Source: JAWXUT01 sp044426075
GTDB lineage: Bacteria > Bacillota > Clostridia > Christensenellales > DTU072
Direction of reading: 5' to 3'
DNA length: 33,798 nucleotides
NCBI GenBank assembly: GCA_044426075.1
Contig: JAWXUT010000004.1
Location: 1 to 33,798, forward strand
The position numbers and the translations under genes are program-made. Of this stretch, positions 6,940-14,093 are shown piece after piece (positions within the stretch are counted from its first letter, which is position 1; every line of letters starts with the position of its first letter). The notes beneath the pieces are model-generated. The model did no database searches, was not told the origin of the DNA, and saw nothing but the letters and a program-made list of their open reading frames with translations.

Positions 6940-8097
6940 ATGGCAAACCAACCATCTAAAGTTAATAATAAAGTAGCGGCTTCGCCATATTACGCAAATT
7001 ATATGGCAAATAAGGGTAATGCAAACCAAAGTAGCGCCGGAAGACCTATGCAAAGGGTTCCTATGAGCACTCCTTACTATGGTGCAGCACCTATGATGGC
7101 GCCTCAACAAACCGTTAGGCCTGCCGCTAAATCAGCAGCAAAGTCAACCGTTAAACCAATGCCACAATATACAGAAAAGCAAGCTAAAAAAATCGAAAGA
7201 CAAAGAAAAAGACAAAGTTCACACTTCTTTGTAATGCGTAAAGGCGTTTGCTTCTTGATGTTTATTTGTTCATTGTTGGTTGTAGCGATGTTGGCATTGA
7301 GCTTTTTAGAAATTATGCCAAGTTTCACATCAATATACGCTATTCCAGATAACACACCACTTGATGAACGTGTTGCTGCTGATAGTTTAGAAGACGATTT
7401 AGATATCTCTAACGCTGCTAGTGATGAAGTTGCAGAAGATGACGCGCTTACAGAAGATGAGTTGTTGAGCGATGTTTATGTTGACGCTACTGAATACGTA
7501 GGTGTTGCAGATTTAATATACGGACTTGCAAACGGAATGTTTGCGTTAGGTTTGGTTGATGAAGAGGGTGTTAGCCTTTCAATCGCCTACGACGAGACAT
7601 TGGCAAGTATCCAAGCAGTTGCGCTAGAATATCCAGAAGATAGTATGGCTTCAATTGCAGCTATGATGTATGAATATATGCCACTTGCAATCGCAGTGCT
7701 TGCAGTTGTTGCAATTATTAGTTTGATAATGAGCTTTTTCGCTTTGTTTGGCAGACGAATATTTAAGGGATTTGGTTTGATGGGAATTATAATGACATTG
7801 TGTTCGGTTGTAGTTTTCATTGCGGGTCTTGCAACGCTAGGGCTTATGAACGGCAATCCAGTTTTCGCAGAAGACGGTACAATAACAAGTTTACTTGATT
7901 TCAGCCAACTAAGCGGATTCTTAACCAGAATAATATCAAGTGCACCAGCAACCGCACTAGATCCATTAGTAGATATAATGCCAGTTGTGTACTGCGCGGG
8001 TATCGGAATGTTAGCTATATTAGTAGCACCAATATTACAAATCGTGCTATCAATATTTGCAAGGCGCAAATTACCTTACAGTATTTTTGATAAGTAA
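6940..8097 (+). CDS. Four-TM membrane protein with large acidic outer loop (B)
   Basis: At 385 aa this is the longest member of the block. ATG at 6940 follows GGGAGAG. The N-terminal 95 residues are cytoplasmic: SPYYANYMAN, then a Pro/Met/Ala-rich stretch with a second PYYG, and a strongly basic segment (KQAKKIERQRKRQ, 80-92) just before TM1 (about 101-126). An outer loop of about 120 residues is acidic (LEDDLDIS..., EDDALTEDE). TM2 about 247-271, basic loop GRRIFKG, TM3 about 277-301, a second outer loop of about 45 residues, and TM4 about 347-374 with a basic tail. It is paralogous to the 5743 product in TM1 and its edge (LSFxxIMP). The next gene (short motif protein 3) starts 17 bases on, so the membrane-then-short order is reversed relative to the earlier pairs. 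Function unknown. Confidence 0.82.
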   Translation: MANQPSKVNNKVAASPYYANYMANKGNANQSSAGRPMQRVPMSTPYYGAAPMMAPQQTVRPAAKSAAKSTVKPMPQYTEKQAKKIERQRKRQSSHFFVMRKGVCFLMFICSLLVVAMLALSFLEIMPSFTSIYAIPDNTPLDERVAADSLEDDLDISNAASDEVAEDDALTEDELLSDVYVDATEYVGVADLIYGLANGMFALGLVDEEGVSLSIAYDETLASIQAVALEYPEDSMASIAAMMYEYMPLAIAVLAVVAIISLIMSFFALFGRRIFKGFGLMGIIMTLCSVVVFIAGLATLGLMNGNPVFAEDGTITSLLDFSQLSGFLTRIISSAPATALDPLVDIMPVVYCAGIGMLAILVAPILQIVLSIFARRKLPYSIFDK

Positions 8098-8114
8098 ACA
8101 TTAGGAGGGATAAT

Positions 8115-8384
8115 ATGTTTAATAGTAAACGTAAAAAAATAGAGAAACAAATGGCAATTGAAGCCGAAATGCAAGCTCGTATTAATAATGAAGCTGCACT
8201 TGTTGAGGCAAATTCACCTAAACAACCTCGTGCTTCTGTAAGATTAATGCATAACTGTGGTCCAGTGCCAATAGCACCTCCTTCAGATTTCATTCAACTT
8301 ACACCAATTGTACAACCTATCCCACTTGTTCCATATAGCACTCAAAGCCAACCACTTGTGATGTTTGACGAGTTCGAAGATTAA
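8115..8384 (+). CDS. Short Pro-rich motif protein 3
   Basis: An 89-aa member of the short family. ATG at 8115 follows AGGAGGG. Basic start (NSKRKKIEK), charged helix (about 6-31), core at 43-85: RLMHNCGPVPIAPPSDF, then IQLTPIVQPIPLVPYSTQ, then an acidic tail (DEFED). The second half of the core, from IQL to STQ, is identical in protein to that of protein 1, although the codons differ at many third positions. The first half shows which positions can vary: NNCG becomes HNCG, and ARPAD becomes APPSD. It lies 17 bases after the 6940 gene and 26 before the 8411 gene, in the middle of a tight five-gene unit. No membrane segment; probably cytoplasmic. Confidence 0.85.
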   Translation: MFNSKRKKIEKQMAIEAEMQARINNEAALVEANSPKQPRASVRLMHNCGPVPIAPPSDFIQLTPIVQPIPLVPYSTQSQPLVMFDEFED

Positions 8385-8410
8385 TTGATCTTTGGGAGGA
8401 AATAGACATA

Positions 8411-9139
8411 ATGCAAAAAGCACAGTCAATAAATTCCTATATGGCAGACTCAAATAGTGATGTTGTTCAAGTTTCTAAAGGCGGTGGCGTACCAGTTTCA
8501 CCTATTGCGGTTACACAATACGTTACTCCTATTGTTTCTGTTGGTGCAATGGCACCATATCATCTCAAAGGGCAACCCGCTTTAGTTGAGCCAAACTACT
8601 TTGATGAAATGGCAGAAGATGCTGTTTCAACAGAAGAAGTCGTTGCTGTTGAATGTAGTGATAAAATTCGCAAAAGAGGATGTAGTTTTTCTTCTTTACT
8701 TGCAATCATATTGGCAATTGCTACTGTGTTTGCGCTAGTAGCGGGTAAATACATAAATAGCATTGCAGAGTATTGTGCTATTGCTGATGGTTCAATAGGA
8801 TATACTTATATTGAATCATTAATAAACAACATTACCAGCGGTGTTGTATTGAGCGCAGAAAATATTATTCCACTTTGCGTGGCATTAATAGCAGTGTGCA
8901 GCATATTGACAATTATCGCTTGTGTTATTAAATTAGGCTATAAAGGGGTTTGTATATTTGCAAAAATTACCATACTTCTTACGCTAGCAAGTTGTGGCGT
9001 TGCGTTAGGTTACGCAATTGGTACAGGGATTGCTGTTGATATTTGCCTATATGTTATATGTGGTATTACTTTTATACAAAGCGTTGTTGCGTTATGTGTA
9101 AAAAGATATAAAAATTGTAAAAAAGAAATTAAAGCTTAG
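8411..9139 (+). CDS. Four-TM membrane protein with fused, diverged motif
   Basis: A 242-aa protein, family unknown. ATG at 8411 follows GGGAGGA at ten bases, slightly far. Residues 24-60 (GGGVPVSPIAV, TQYVTPIVSVGAMAPY, GQPALVE) follow the order of the short-protein core: G-x-VPV, then Q-x-x-TPIV, then a PY, then x-QP. I read this as a degenerate fused copy. Hydrophobic segments lie at about 94-112, 151-174, 180-204 and 207-230, with a short middle loop (LGYKG) and a basic tail (KRYKNCKKEIK). The first outer loop has AEYCAIA just after TM1, at the position of TYTA/EYTA in relatives. Several Cys residues sit in or next to TM2-TM4. It is in the five-gene unit between short proteins 3 and 4. Confidence 0.8.
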   Translation: MQKAQSINSYMADSNSDVVQVSKGGGVPVSPIAVTQYVTPIVSVGAMAPYHLKGQPALVEPNYFDEMAEDAVSTEEVVAVECSDKIRKRGCSFSSLLAIILAIATVFALVAGKYINSIAEYCAIADGSIGYTYIESLINNITSGVVLSAENIIPLCVALIAVCSILTIIACVIKLGYKGVCIFAKITILLTLASCGVALGYAIGTGIAVDICLYVICGITFIQSVVALCVKRYKNCKKEIKA

Positions 9140-9170
9140 TTTAAACTGAAGAGGGATTAAGGAGAGCCGT

Positions 9171-9560
9171 ATGAATAGAAAAAAATCAAAAAAATGTTGC
9201 CAACCTGCAGTTGCTGAAACTTGTGCTCCAGTACAAGAACAACGCAGACCAGCGGTTGCTGTTGCAACAAATATGCCTTTTGCGCAACAATCACAACAAG
9301 CAGCATATATGCCAAACGCAAGTCAATTTGCAGTTATGGGCAACGCAATGCCTATGGGATTAGCTCAATACAATTCTGTTGATGAGTATGGCCGAGTTTA
9401 TAGTCCAATAATGAGTTATGGCCCACAACCAAACAGCGCACCAGTGCCAGTTGCAATTCCATCACAAATTGTACAATTGACACCAATAGTAGCCCCTGTT
9501 TCATTTGTACCATATGCAACACAAAACCAAGGCTTGTATCAATTTGAAGAAGAGATTTAA
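9171..9560 (+). CDS. Short Pro-rich motif protein 4 (long N-terminus)
   Basis: At 129 aa this is the most diverged and longest short-family member. ATG at 9171 follows AAGGAGAG. Basic start with paired Cys (NRKKSKKCC), then a Gln/Ala/Met/Tyr/Pro-rich, probably disordered stretch (about 20-88) in place of the charged helix. The core is at 89-126: SAPVPVAIPSQIVQLTPIV, then APVSFVPYATQNQGLYQF, then EEEI. It keeps the VPV, QLTPIV, VPY, TQ-x-Q and Q-F positions, which helps to define the essential residues. It lies 31 bases after the 8411 gene and 17 before the 9578 gene. No membrane segment. Function unknown. Confidence 0.83.
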   Translation: MNRKKSKKCCQPAVAETCAPVQEQRRPAVAVATNMPFAQQSQQAAYMPNASQFAVMGNAMPMGLAQYNSVDEYGRVYSPIMSYGPQPNSAPVPVAIPSQIVQLTPIVAPVSFVPYATQNQGLYQFEEEI

Positions 9561-9577
9561 ACAAAGGGAGAAGTTTA

Positions 9578-10525
9578 ATGGAAAACAATACTAACAACAT
9601 CGGTCTACAATCAAATCAAGGCGCACAGCAATCACAAGGTAAGTGGGTAGCTGTTGATGCCAATACTGTAGGCAATATTCCTACCGATATCGCAGCCAAT
9701 CAACCTTTTCAAGGTGCTGATGGCGCTATGTACTGTATGGGTGAACCACAACAAGCACTTGCTCAAATTAACAGCAATGTTACGCAAAACGCAGTGCCAG
9801 TTCCTTCCTCAATAGTGCAAATGCCACCTATCGTGCAACCTATTGCATTGGTGCCATTTACATCACAAAATCAACCATTATTGCAATATGATCCATATTC
9901 AAGGCCAGTAGAACCTCAAGTTCAACCAGCTCAACCAGAATATAAACTAAATCCTTACAAAGGCAACAGCCTTGCTGCTATGCTTTTAGGAATTGTATCA
10001 TTGGTGCTAGTACTATTCTTGTCAATGGCGAACTTTGCAGAAACAGCTTCTGTTGCAGCATATAGCTCTAACGGATTAGATATGATATTTGCAGTGCTTG
10101 CATATTTCGGTCTTGGTGTTTCAAGTTCATACTACACTGGCAATATTGAACCAAACCTAGATTCAATGTCTTCTGACATAATGAGTGCAATTATTGTTTT
10201 TGCTGTACCAGTTTGCATAATTGTTATAGCGTTAATAACATTAATTCTTGTTATCAAGAACCTAGTTAAATTAGCAAAAGGTGTTTCACCAAAATGCTTC
10301 AGCATAGGTGCACTAGTTAATATAATATTGATTGTTGCTGTACTTGGATTCTTGCTAGGTATGAACAATGCAGCTGAGGGCGAAATGAATATCGCTGGAT
10401 TCTTTAGCAGAAGTTCTAGCATTTACTGGGGAATTGGTCTTGCTGTAGCATTAGTATTAAATATAGTACATATTATAATAGTAGCTCTTCCAAAGAAAAA
10501 CAATTATATTGAAATCAACAAATAA
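9578..10525 (+). CDS. Four-TM membrane protein with fused Pro-rich motif
   Basis: A 315-aa protein, last of the five-gene unit. ATG at 9578 follows AAGGGAGAAG. Residues 1-70 are polar and Asn/Gln-rich. A clear copy of the core is at 71-105 (NAVPVPSSIVQMPPIVQPI, then ALVPFTSQNQPLLQYD). A Pro/Gln linker follows, then TM1 about 131-151, a moderately hydrophobic outer stretch (about 167-184), TM2 about 203-227, basic loop (KNLVKLAKG), TM3 about 241-262 and TM4 about 283-304. This fusion of the short-protein core to the four-TM domain is the best sign that separate short and membrane proteins in the block work together. The core is N-terminal, on the side predicted to be cytoplasmic. A strong terminator-like hairpin follows. 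Confidence 0.83.
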   Translation: MENNTNNIGLQSNQGAQQSQGKWVAVDANTVGNIPTDIAANQPFQGADGAMYCMGEPQQALAQINSNVTQNAVPVPSSIVQMPPIVQPIALVPFTSQNQPLLQYDPYSRPVEPQVQPAQPEYKLNPYKGNSLAAMLLGIVSLVLVLFLSMANFAETASVAAYSSNGLDMIFAVLAYFGLGVSSSYYTGNIEPNLDSMSSDIMSAIIVFAVPVCIIVIALITLILVIKNLVKLAKGVSPKCFSIGALVNIILIVAVLGFLLGMNNAAEGEMNIAGFFSRSSSIYWGIGLAVALVLNIVHIIIVALPKKNNYIEINK

Positions 10526-10551
10526 AAAATAACAAATACAGACTAAAAGGG

Positions 10552-10591
10552 TGGTGCGGTTTTGAATTTACAGAACAGCACCATTATTTTT
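10552..10591 (+). terminator. Strong terminator or attenuator between the membrane block and acpP
   Basis: TGGTGC (10552-10557) pairs with GCACCA (10578-10583). After one G/A mismatch, GTTTTG (10559-10564) pairs with CAGAAC (10571-10576) around a six-base loop. TTATTTTT follows. The acpP ribosome site begins about five bases later, so there is no room for a promoter between them. Confidence 0.8.
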
Positions 10592-10606
10592 AAAAAGGAG
10601 TTTATA

Positions 10607-10840
10607 ATGATAGAAGAAAAAGTTAAATTAGCAATTGCAGACCAATTGGGAATAGAGGCGTCAGATATCAAGCTAGAAGATGAATTGATTGCAGATTTAA
10701 ATGCAGATTCATTGGATATTGTACAATTATTGATGGAAATTGAAGTGGAATATGGCATCGAATTTGATGATAATTCTGATAGTGTTAAAAACATAAAAAC
10801 AGTACAAGACGTAGTAAATTTCATCAGTTCAAAAAACTAA
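10607..10840 (+). CDS. acpP: Acyl carrier protein
   Basis: A 77-aa acidic protein that carries growing acyl chains on a 4'-phosphopantetheine arm in fatty acid synthesis in the cytoplasm. The attachment site is the Ser of NADSLDIVQL (residues about 34-43), with the usual helix-II acidic residues (EIEVEYGIEFDD) after it. Start is ATG 10607, six bases behind AAGGAG; the open frame extends further upstream without a ribosome site. It sits alone between the hairpin at 10552-10591 and the rpmG promoter. No promoter fits between that hairpin and the gene, so its expression may depend on read-through from the membrane block or on a promoter I cannot see. Confidence 0.95.
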   Translation: MIEEKVKLAIADQLGIEASDIKLEDELIADLNADSLDIVQLLMEIEVEYGIEFDDNSDSVKNIKTVQDVVNFISSKN

Positions 10841-10879
10841 TATAAAATTAATAAAAATAGAGTTTTATGTGAAAATTGA

Positions 10880-10908
10880 TTGACAATGCACGGCGCTTAT
10901 GATATATT
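10880..10908 (+). promoter_or_regulatory. Promoter of the rpmG-secE-nusG(-rplK-rplA) unit
   Basis: Consensus TTGACA (10880-10885), a 17-bp spacer ending in TGA, TATATT (10903-10908). The leader to rpmG carries a small hairpin TGGC-TAAC-GCCA (10968-10979) just before the ribosome site. Confidence 0.8.
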
Positions 10909-10992
10909 ATATAAGCATCCTTGCATAGGGGTGTAATTTTTTGTGAAAGAATAAACACGAACCATACTGGCTAACGCCAAACGGAGGTATAC

Positions 10993-11160
10993 ATGAGCAG
11001 CGCTAAAAAAGACAAAAAGAAGATTACTCTTGCTTGCACAGAGTGCAAACAACGTAACTATGATAGCACTAAAAACAGCAAAAATGATCCAGAAAGAATG
11101 GAGTTAAACAAATATTGCCGTTTTTGCAAAAAACACACAGCCCATAAAGAAACCAAATAA
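10993..11160 (+). CDS. rpmG: 50S ribosomal protein L33
   Basis: A 55-aa small basic protein of the large ribosomal subunit. ATG at 10993 follows ACGGAGG. The sequence has ITLACTECKQRNYDSTKN, then NPER-like NDPERMELNKYC and RFCKKHTAHKETK, the usual L33 layout. Two CxxC pairs (CTEC, CRFC) make it the zinc-binding form. rpmG-secE-nusG is the common order in Bacillota; secE starts 12 bases on. Confidence 0.95.
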   Translation: MSSAKKDKKKITLACTECKQRNYDSTKNSKNDPERMELNKYCRFCKKHTAHKETK

Positions 11161-11172
11161 GGGAGATTTATT

Positions 11173-11523
11173 ATGGCAAAAAACAACAAATTGACACTTC
11201 AAGTTAGCGATGCTGACGGAATACAACAAACTCAAGTTGAGAAGAAAGCACAAGATGCTCCTAAAAAGCAAAAACCATCAAAAGGTGGCAAAAAGCAATC
11301 TCAACAAAAGTTAAATTTCTTCCAACGCATAGCTAAATCTTTTAGAGAGATAGTATCTGAGTTAAAGAAAGTTGATTGGCCACCAATGAAAAAGAGCAAA
11401 AACAATCCTGGCGTTTTACCAAACACCAGTACAGTTTTAGTAGTTGTATTGTTCTTTATGGTTTTAATAACAGCTTTTGACGCAGGCTTAGCAGCATTGC
11501 TAAAGCTACTAACTACAGTTTAG
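11173..11523 (+). CDS. secE: Protein translocase subunit SecE
   Basis: SecE clamps SecY in the Sec channel of the cytoplasmic membrane. The conserved core FFQRIAKSFREIVSELKKVDWP (read as FFQRIA...ELKKVDWP) is at about 49-70, followed by one membrane segment (about 87-110, VLVVVLFFMVLITAFDAGL). At 116 aa it is about twice the usual single-TM SecE of Bacillota. The extra part is an N-terminal tail of about 48 residues rich in Lys, Gln and Ser, probably disordered. ATG at 11173 follows AGGGAG. It lies between rpmG and nusG as expected. Confidence 0.95.
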   Translation: MAKNNKLTLQVSDADGIQQTQVEKKAQDAPKKQKPSKGGKKQSQQKLNFFQRIAKSFREIVSELKKVDWPPMKKSKNNPGVLPNTSTVLVVVLFFMVLITAFDAGLAALLKLLTTV

Positions 11524-11537
11524 GATTGGGTGATTGA

Positions 11538-12173
11538 ATGGAAAATAATCAAGAAAATATGATTGATTCTGTTGAAGTTGAAGAAGTTGTTACTGAAAGT
11601 GCAGTAGATGCAGCAGAAAAGCGTGACTATAAGTGGTTTGTTATACATACTTATGCGTCATATGAAACTGTTGTAAAAAAGAATCTTGAACAAATTGTTG
11701 AAAACAGCGATTTGCAAGACTGCATTATTGAAATCAACATCCCAACAGAGCAAGATATTGTTGAAAAAGACGGTAAGAGAAAGGTTATTGAAAGGAAGAA
11801 GTTCCCAGGATATGTATATCTTAAGATGATTAAGACAATACGCAAAAAACCAGAGGACGAAGATACCTTATATGACCACATATGTTATTTGGTAACAAGT
11901 ACAAGAGGTGTTACAGGTTTTGTAGGCCCTCAAGGAAAAGCGCTTCCACTTACAGAAGATGAAGTGCGTCGCATAGGTCTTGAAGAAGTAACTTCAGAAG
12001 ATTTCACAATTAAAGTGGGTGATTCTGTACGTATAGTTTCTGGTGCTTTTGAAAAGTATATGGGAACTGTTGAAGAAGTTCTATTCGACAAAAAGAAAGT
12101 TAAAGTTATGGTTCATATGTTTGGCAGACAAACACCAATTGATCTTGACTTTAACCAAGTAGAAAAATACTAA
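11538..12173 (+). CDS. nusG: Transcription elongation/antitermination factor NusG
   Basis: A 211-aa factor that binds RNA polymerase and couples it to other machinery. After a Glu/Val-rich N-terminal tail of about 28 residues comes the NGN domain (KWFVIHTYASYE, then KKFPGYVYLKM, then TRGVTGFVG). The C-terminal KOW domain is at about 155-211 (GDSVRIVSGAFEKYMGTVEEV). ATG at 11538 is 14 bases after the secE stop. The stop overlaps a small stem (AAAGC / GCTTT, loop GCAA) followed by T5, a weak partial terminator before rplK. Confidence 0.96.
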   Translation: MENNQENMIDSVEVEEVVTESAVDAAEKRDYKWFVIHTYASYETVVKKNLEQIVENSDLQDCIIEINIPTEQDIVEKDGKRKVIERKKFPGYVYLKMIKTIRKKPEDEDTLYDHICYLVTSTRGVTGFVGPQGKALPLTEDEVRRIGLEEVTSEDFTIKVGDSVRIVSGAFEKYMGTVEEVLFDKKKVKVMVHMFGRQTPIDLDFNQVEKY

Positions 12174-12258
12174 AGCGCAAGCTTTTTGTATAAATGGGAG
12201 AACAACAAAATCTATTATATGTTGTTCGTTTGAACCAAGTAGTTGGAGGTAAACGACT
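12174..12258 (+). promoter_or_regulatory. Leader before rplK with an 8-bp hairpin
   Basis: GAACAACA (12200-12207) pairs perfectly with TGTTGTTC (12220-12227) around a 12-base loop, about 30 bases before the rplK start. No promoter is evident, so rplK-rplA are probably read from the rpmG promoter. The role of the hairpin (processing or feedback) is unknown. Confidence 0.45.
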
Positions 12259-12684
12259 ATGGCAAAAAAAATAACCGCAGTAGCAAAACTACAATTGCCT
12301 GCAGGCAAAGCAACCCCAGGACCACCTGTTGGTAGCACATTGGGACCACACGGTATCAATATCCCTGGTTTTACAAAAGAATTTAACGCAAAGACAGCAG
12401 CACAAGCTGGACTAATTATTCCAGTTGTTATTACAATTTATGCTGACAGATCTTTCTCATTTATTCTAAAAACTCCACCAGCAGCAGTGTTAATCAAAAA
12501 AGCATTATCACTTCAATCTGGCAGTGACAAACCAAACCGCACAAAGGTTGGCAAAATCACAAGAGCTCAATTAGAAGAAATTGCAACACTAAAAATGCCT
12601 GACCTAAATGCAGCGTCTCTAGAGACAGCTATCAGTATGGTTGCAGGTACAGCACGCTCAATGGGCGTTGAAGTTATAGATTAA
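12259..12684 (+). CDS. rplK: 50S ribosomal protein L11
   Basis: A 141-aa protein of the GTPase-associated centre that binds 23S rRNA and works with L10/L12. Recognised by VAKLQLPAGKATPGPPVGST, the GPHGINIPGFTKEFN stretch, SFSFILKTPPA in the middle, and the C-terminal KMPDLNA...GTARSMGVEV. Length is standard. ATG at 12259 follows TTGGAGGT. rplA starts 15 bases after the stop. Confidence 0.97.
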   Translation: MAKKITAVAKLQLPAGKATPGPPVGSTLGPHGINIPGFTKEFNAKTAAQAGLIIPVVITIYADRSFSFILKTPPAAVLIKKALSLQSGSDKPNRTKVGKITRAQLEEIATLKMPDLNAASLETAISMVAGTARSMGVEVID

Positions 12685-12699
12685 TAGGAGGACGGATAC

Positions 12700-13386
12700 A
12701 TGACAAAAGGTAAAAATTATCAAGATTCCTTGAAACTATACGATAGAAGCAAAGCTTACGACAATGCAGAAGCTATCGATTTCGCAGTAAAAACAGCTAA
12801 AGCTAAATTTGACGAGACAATCGAATTGTCAATTAGACTTGGTGTTGACCCAAGACACGCTGACCAACAAGTTAGAGGTGTTGTAGTATTACCACACGGA
12901 ACAGGTAAAACTGTTAAAGTATTGGTTATTGCTAAGGGTACAAAAGCAGACGATGCTAAAGCAGCTGGCGCAGACGTTGTTGGCGCAGAAGATATCGTGG
13001 CTGAAATCCAAAAAGGTTGGTTTGACTTTGATGTTTGCGTAACTACTCCTGATATGATGGGTCTAGTTGGTAGACTTGGTAAAGTTCTTGGACCAAAAGG
13101 TCTAATGCCTAACCCAAAAAGCGGTACAGTTACAATGGATGTTAAAAAAGCTATCAACGATATCAAAGCTGGTAAAGTTGAATACAGAGTTGACAAAACA
13201 GCTATTGTTCACGTTCCAATCGGCAAAAAGTCTTTCGGTACAGAAAAATTGACAGAAAACTTTTCAGCTTTAATGGAAGCAGTTGTAAAAGCTAAACCAG
13301 TTGCAGCAAAAGGTACTTACTTAAAGAGTGTTGTTGTGTCAAGCACAATGGGACCTGGAATTAAAGTTAATTACAAACAAAACTAG
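12700..13386 (+). CDS. rplA: 50S ribosomal protein L1
   Basis: A 228-aa protein of the L1 stalk of the large subunit. The typical LGVDPRHADQQVRGVVVLPHG and the LGKVLGPKGLMPNPKSGTV segments are present. Length is normal. ATG at 12700 follows AGGAGGA. The stop at 13386 directly abuts the -35 box of the rplJ promoter, so rplKA and rplJL form separate, adjacent units. Confidence 0.97.
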   Translation: MTKGKNYQDSLKLYDRSKAYDNAEAIDFAVKTAKAKFDETIELSIRLGVDPRHADQQVRGVVVLPHGTGKTVKVLVIAKGTKADDAKAAGADVVGAEDIVAEIQKGWFDFDVCVTTPDMMGLVGRLGKVLGPKGLMPNPKSGTVTMDVKKAINDIKAGKVEYRVDKTAIVHVPIGKKSFGTEKLTENFSALMEAVVKAKPVAAKGTYLKSVVVSSTMGPGIKVNYKQN

Positions 13387-13415
13387 TTGACAATACGTTA
13401 AATTAGTGATATAAT
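13387..13415 (+). promoter_or_regulatory. rplJL promoter
   Basis: TTGACA (13387-13392), a 17-bp spacer ending in TGA, TATAAT (13410-13415). This is a full consensus extended promoter, starting one base after the rplA stop. Confidence 0.88.
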
Positions 13416-13419
13416 ACAA

Positions 13420-13573
13420 TAAATCAATATAATATTCCTTTCCAAGACCGTTTGTCCCGCAAGGGTTAAAGAGTATCCGCAAACATAGAGAGACAAAACC
13501 TAAAGTATAAAACTATACGTGGGCTCCGTTTCTTGTTGGAACGGAGCCTTAATAATTATAGAAGGAGGTAACA
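13420..13573 (+). promoter_or_regulatory. Candidate L10-type ribosomal leader of rplJL with a late hairpin
   Basis: The rplJ 5' leader is long and structured: CCAAGACCG near 13442, a CCC-GCAA-GGG hairpin, a GTTTG / CAAAC pairing, GTATA / TATAC (loop AAAC), and finally a 9-bp stem GGCTCCGTT (13522-13530) with AACGGAGCC (13540-13548). The final stem is followed by an interrupted T/A run, so it may be a weak attenuator. Bacillota rplJ genes are known to carry an L10 leader bound by the L10/L12 complex. I assign this one by position and general shape, not by alignment. Confidence 0.6.
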
Positions 13574-14068
13574 ATGTCAACAGCTATTAGAGAACAAAAA
13601 GAAGCTAAAGTTGCTGAGATTACAGCAATGTTATCAGAAGCAAAATCATTTGTCCTTATCGATTATAAAGGACTTACTGTTGCTCAAGACACTGAATTGC
13701 GTGTAGATTTACGCAAAGCAGGTGTTAAGTATCACGTTTTCAAAAACCGTCTTGCTAAATTAGCGCTTAACAATATGGGATACACCCAATTTGATGAGGC
13801 CCTTAACGGCACTACAGCTTTTGCAATGGGTACAGAAGATATCGCAGCACCAGCAAAGATTCCAGCAGATAAAGCAAAAGATTTCAAAAAAATCACAATC
13901 AAATGTGGTATGGTAGATGGATTATTCTTAGACGAGGCAGGCTGCAAAACTCTTGCAACTCTACCAGCAAAAGAAGTACTTATCGCACAAATGCTTGGAA
14001 TGTTACAAGCACCAATTGCATCATTTGCACGCGCAATTGACGCAATCGCACAATCAAAGTCAGTATAA
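13574..14068 (+). CDS. rplJ: 50S ribosomal protein L10
   Basis: A 164-aa protein that forms the base of the ribosomal stalk and holds the L7/L12 dimers. Recognised by EQKEAKVAEI, SFVLIDYKGLTVAQDTELR, LRKAGVKYHVFKNRL and the C-terminal helix that binds L12 (ending FARAIDAIAQSK). ATG at 13574 follows AAGGAGGT. rplL follows 25 bases later. Confidence 0.96.
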   Translation: MSTAIREQKEAKVAEITAMLSEAKSFVLIDYKGLTVAQDTELRVDLRKAGVKYHVFKNRLAKLALNNMGYTQFDEALNGTTAFAMGTEDIAAPAKIPADKAKDFKKITIKCGMVDGLFLDEAGCKTLATLPAKEVLIAQMLGMLQAPIASFARAIDAIAQSKSV

Positions 14069-14093
14069 TACAAATTAAAGGAGAAATTAAAAA

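Noticed and set aside
2848..10525. Claudin/tetraspanin or secretion-system identity for the four-TM proteins
   Set aside because: The topology is similar to four-TM scaffolds, but no claudin (W-GLW-C-C) or tetraspanin (CCG) motif is present, nor any ATPase or pilin partner.
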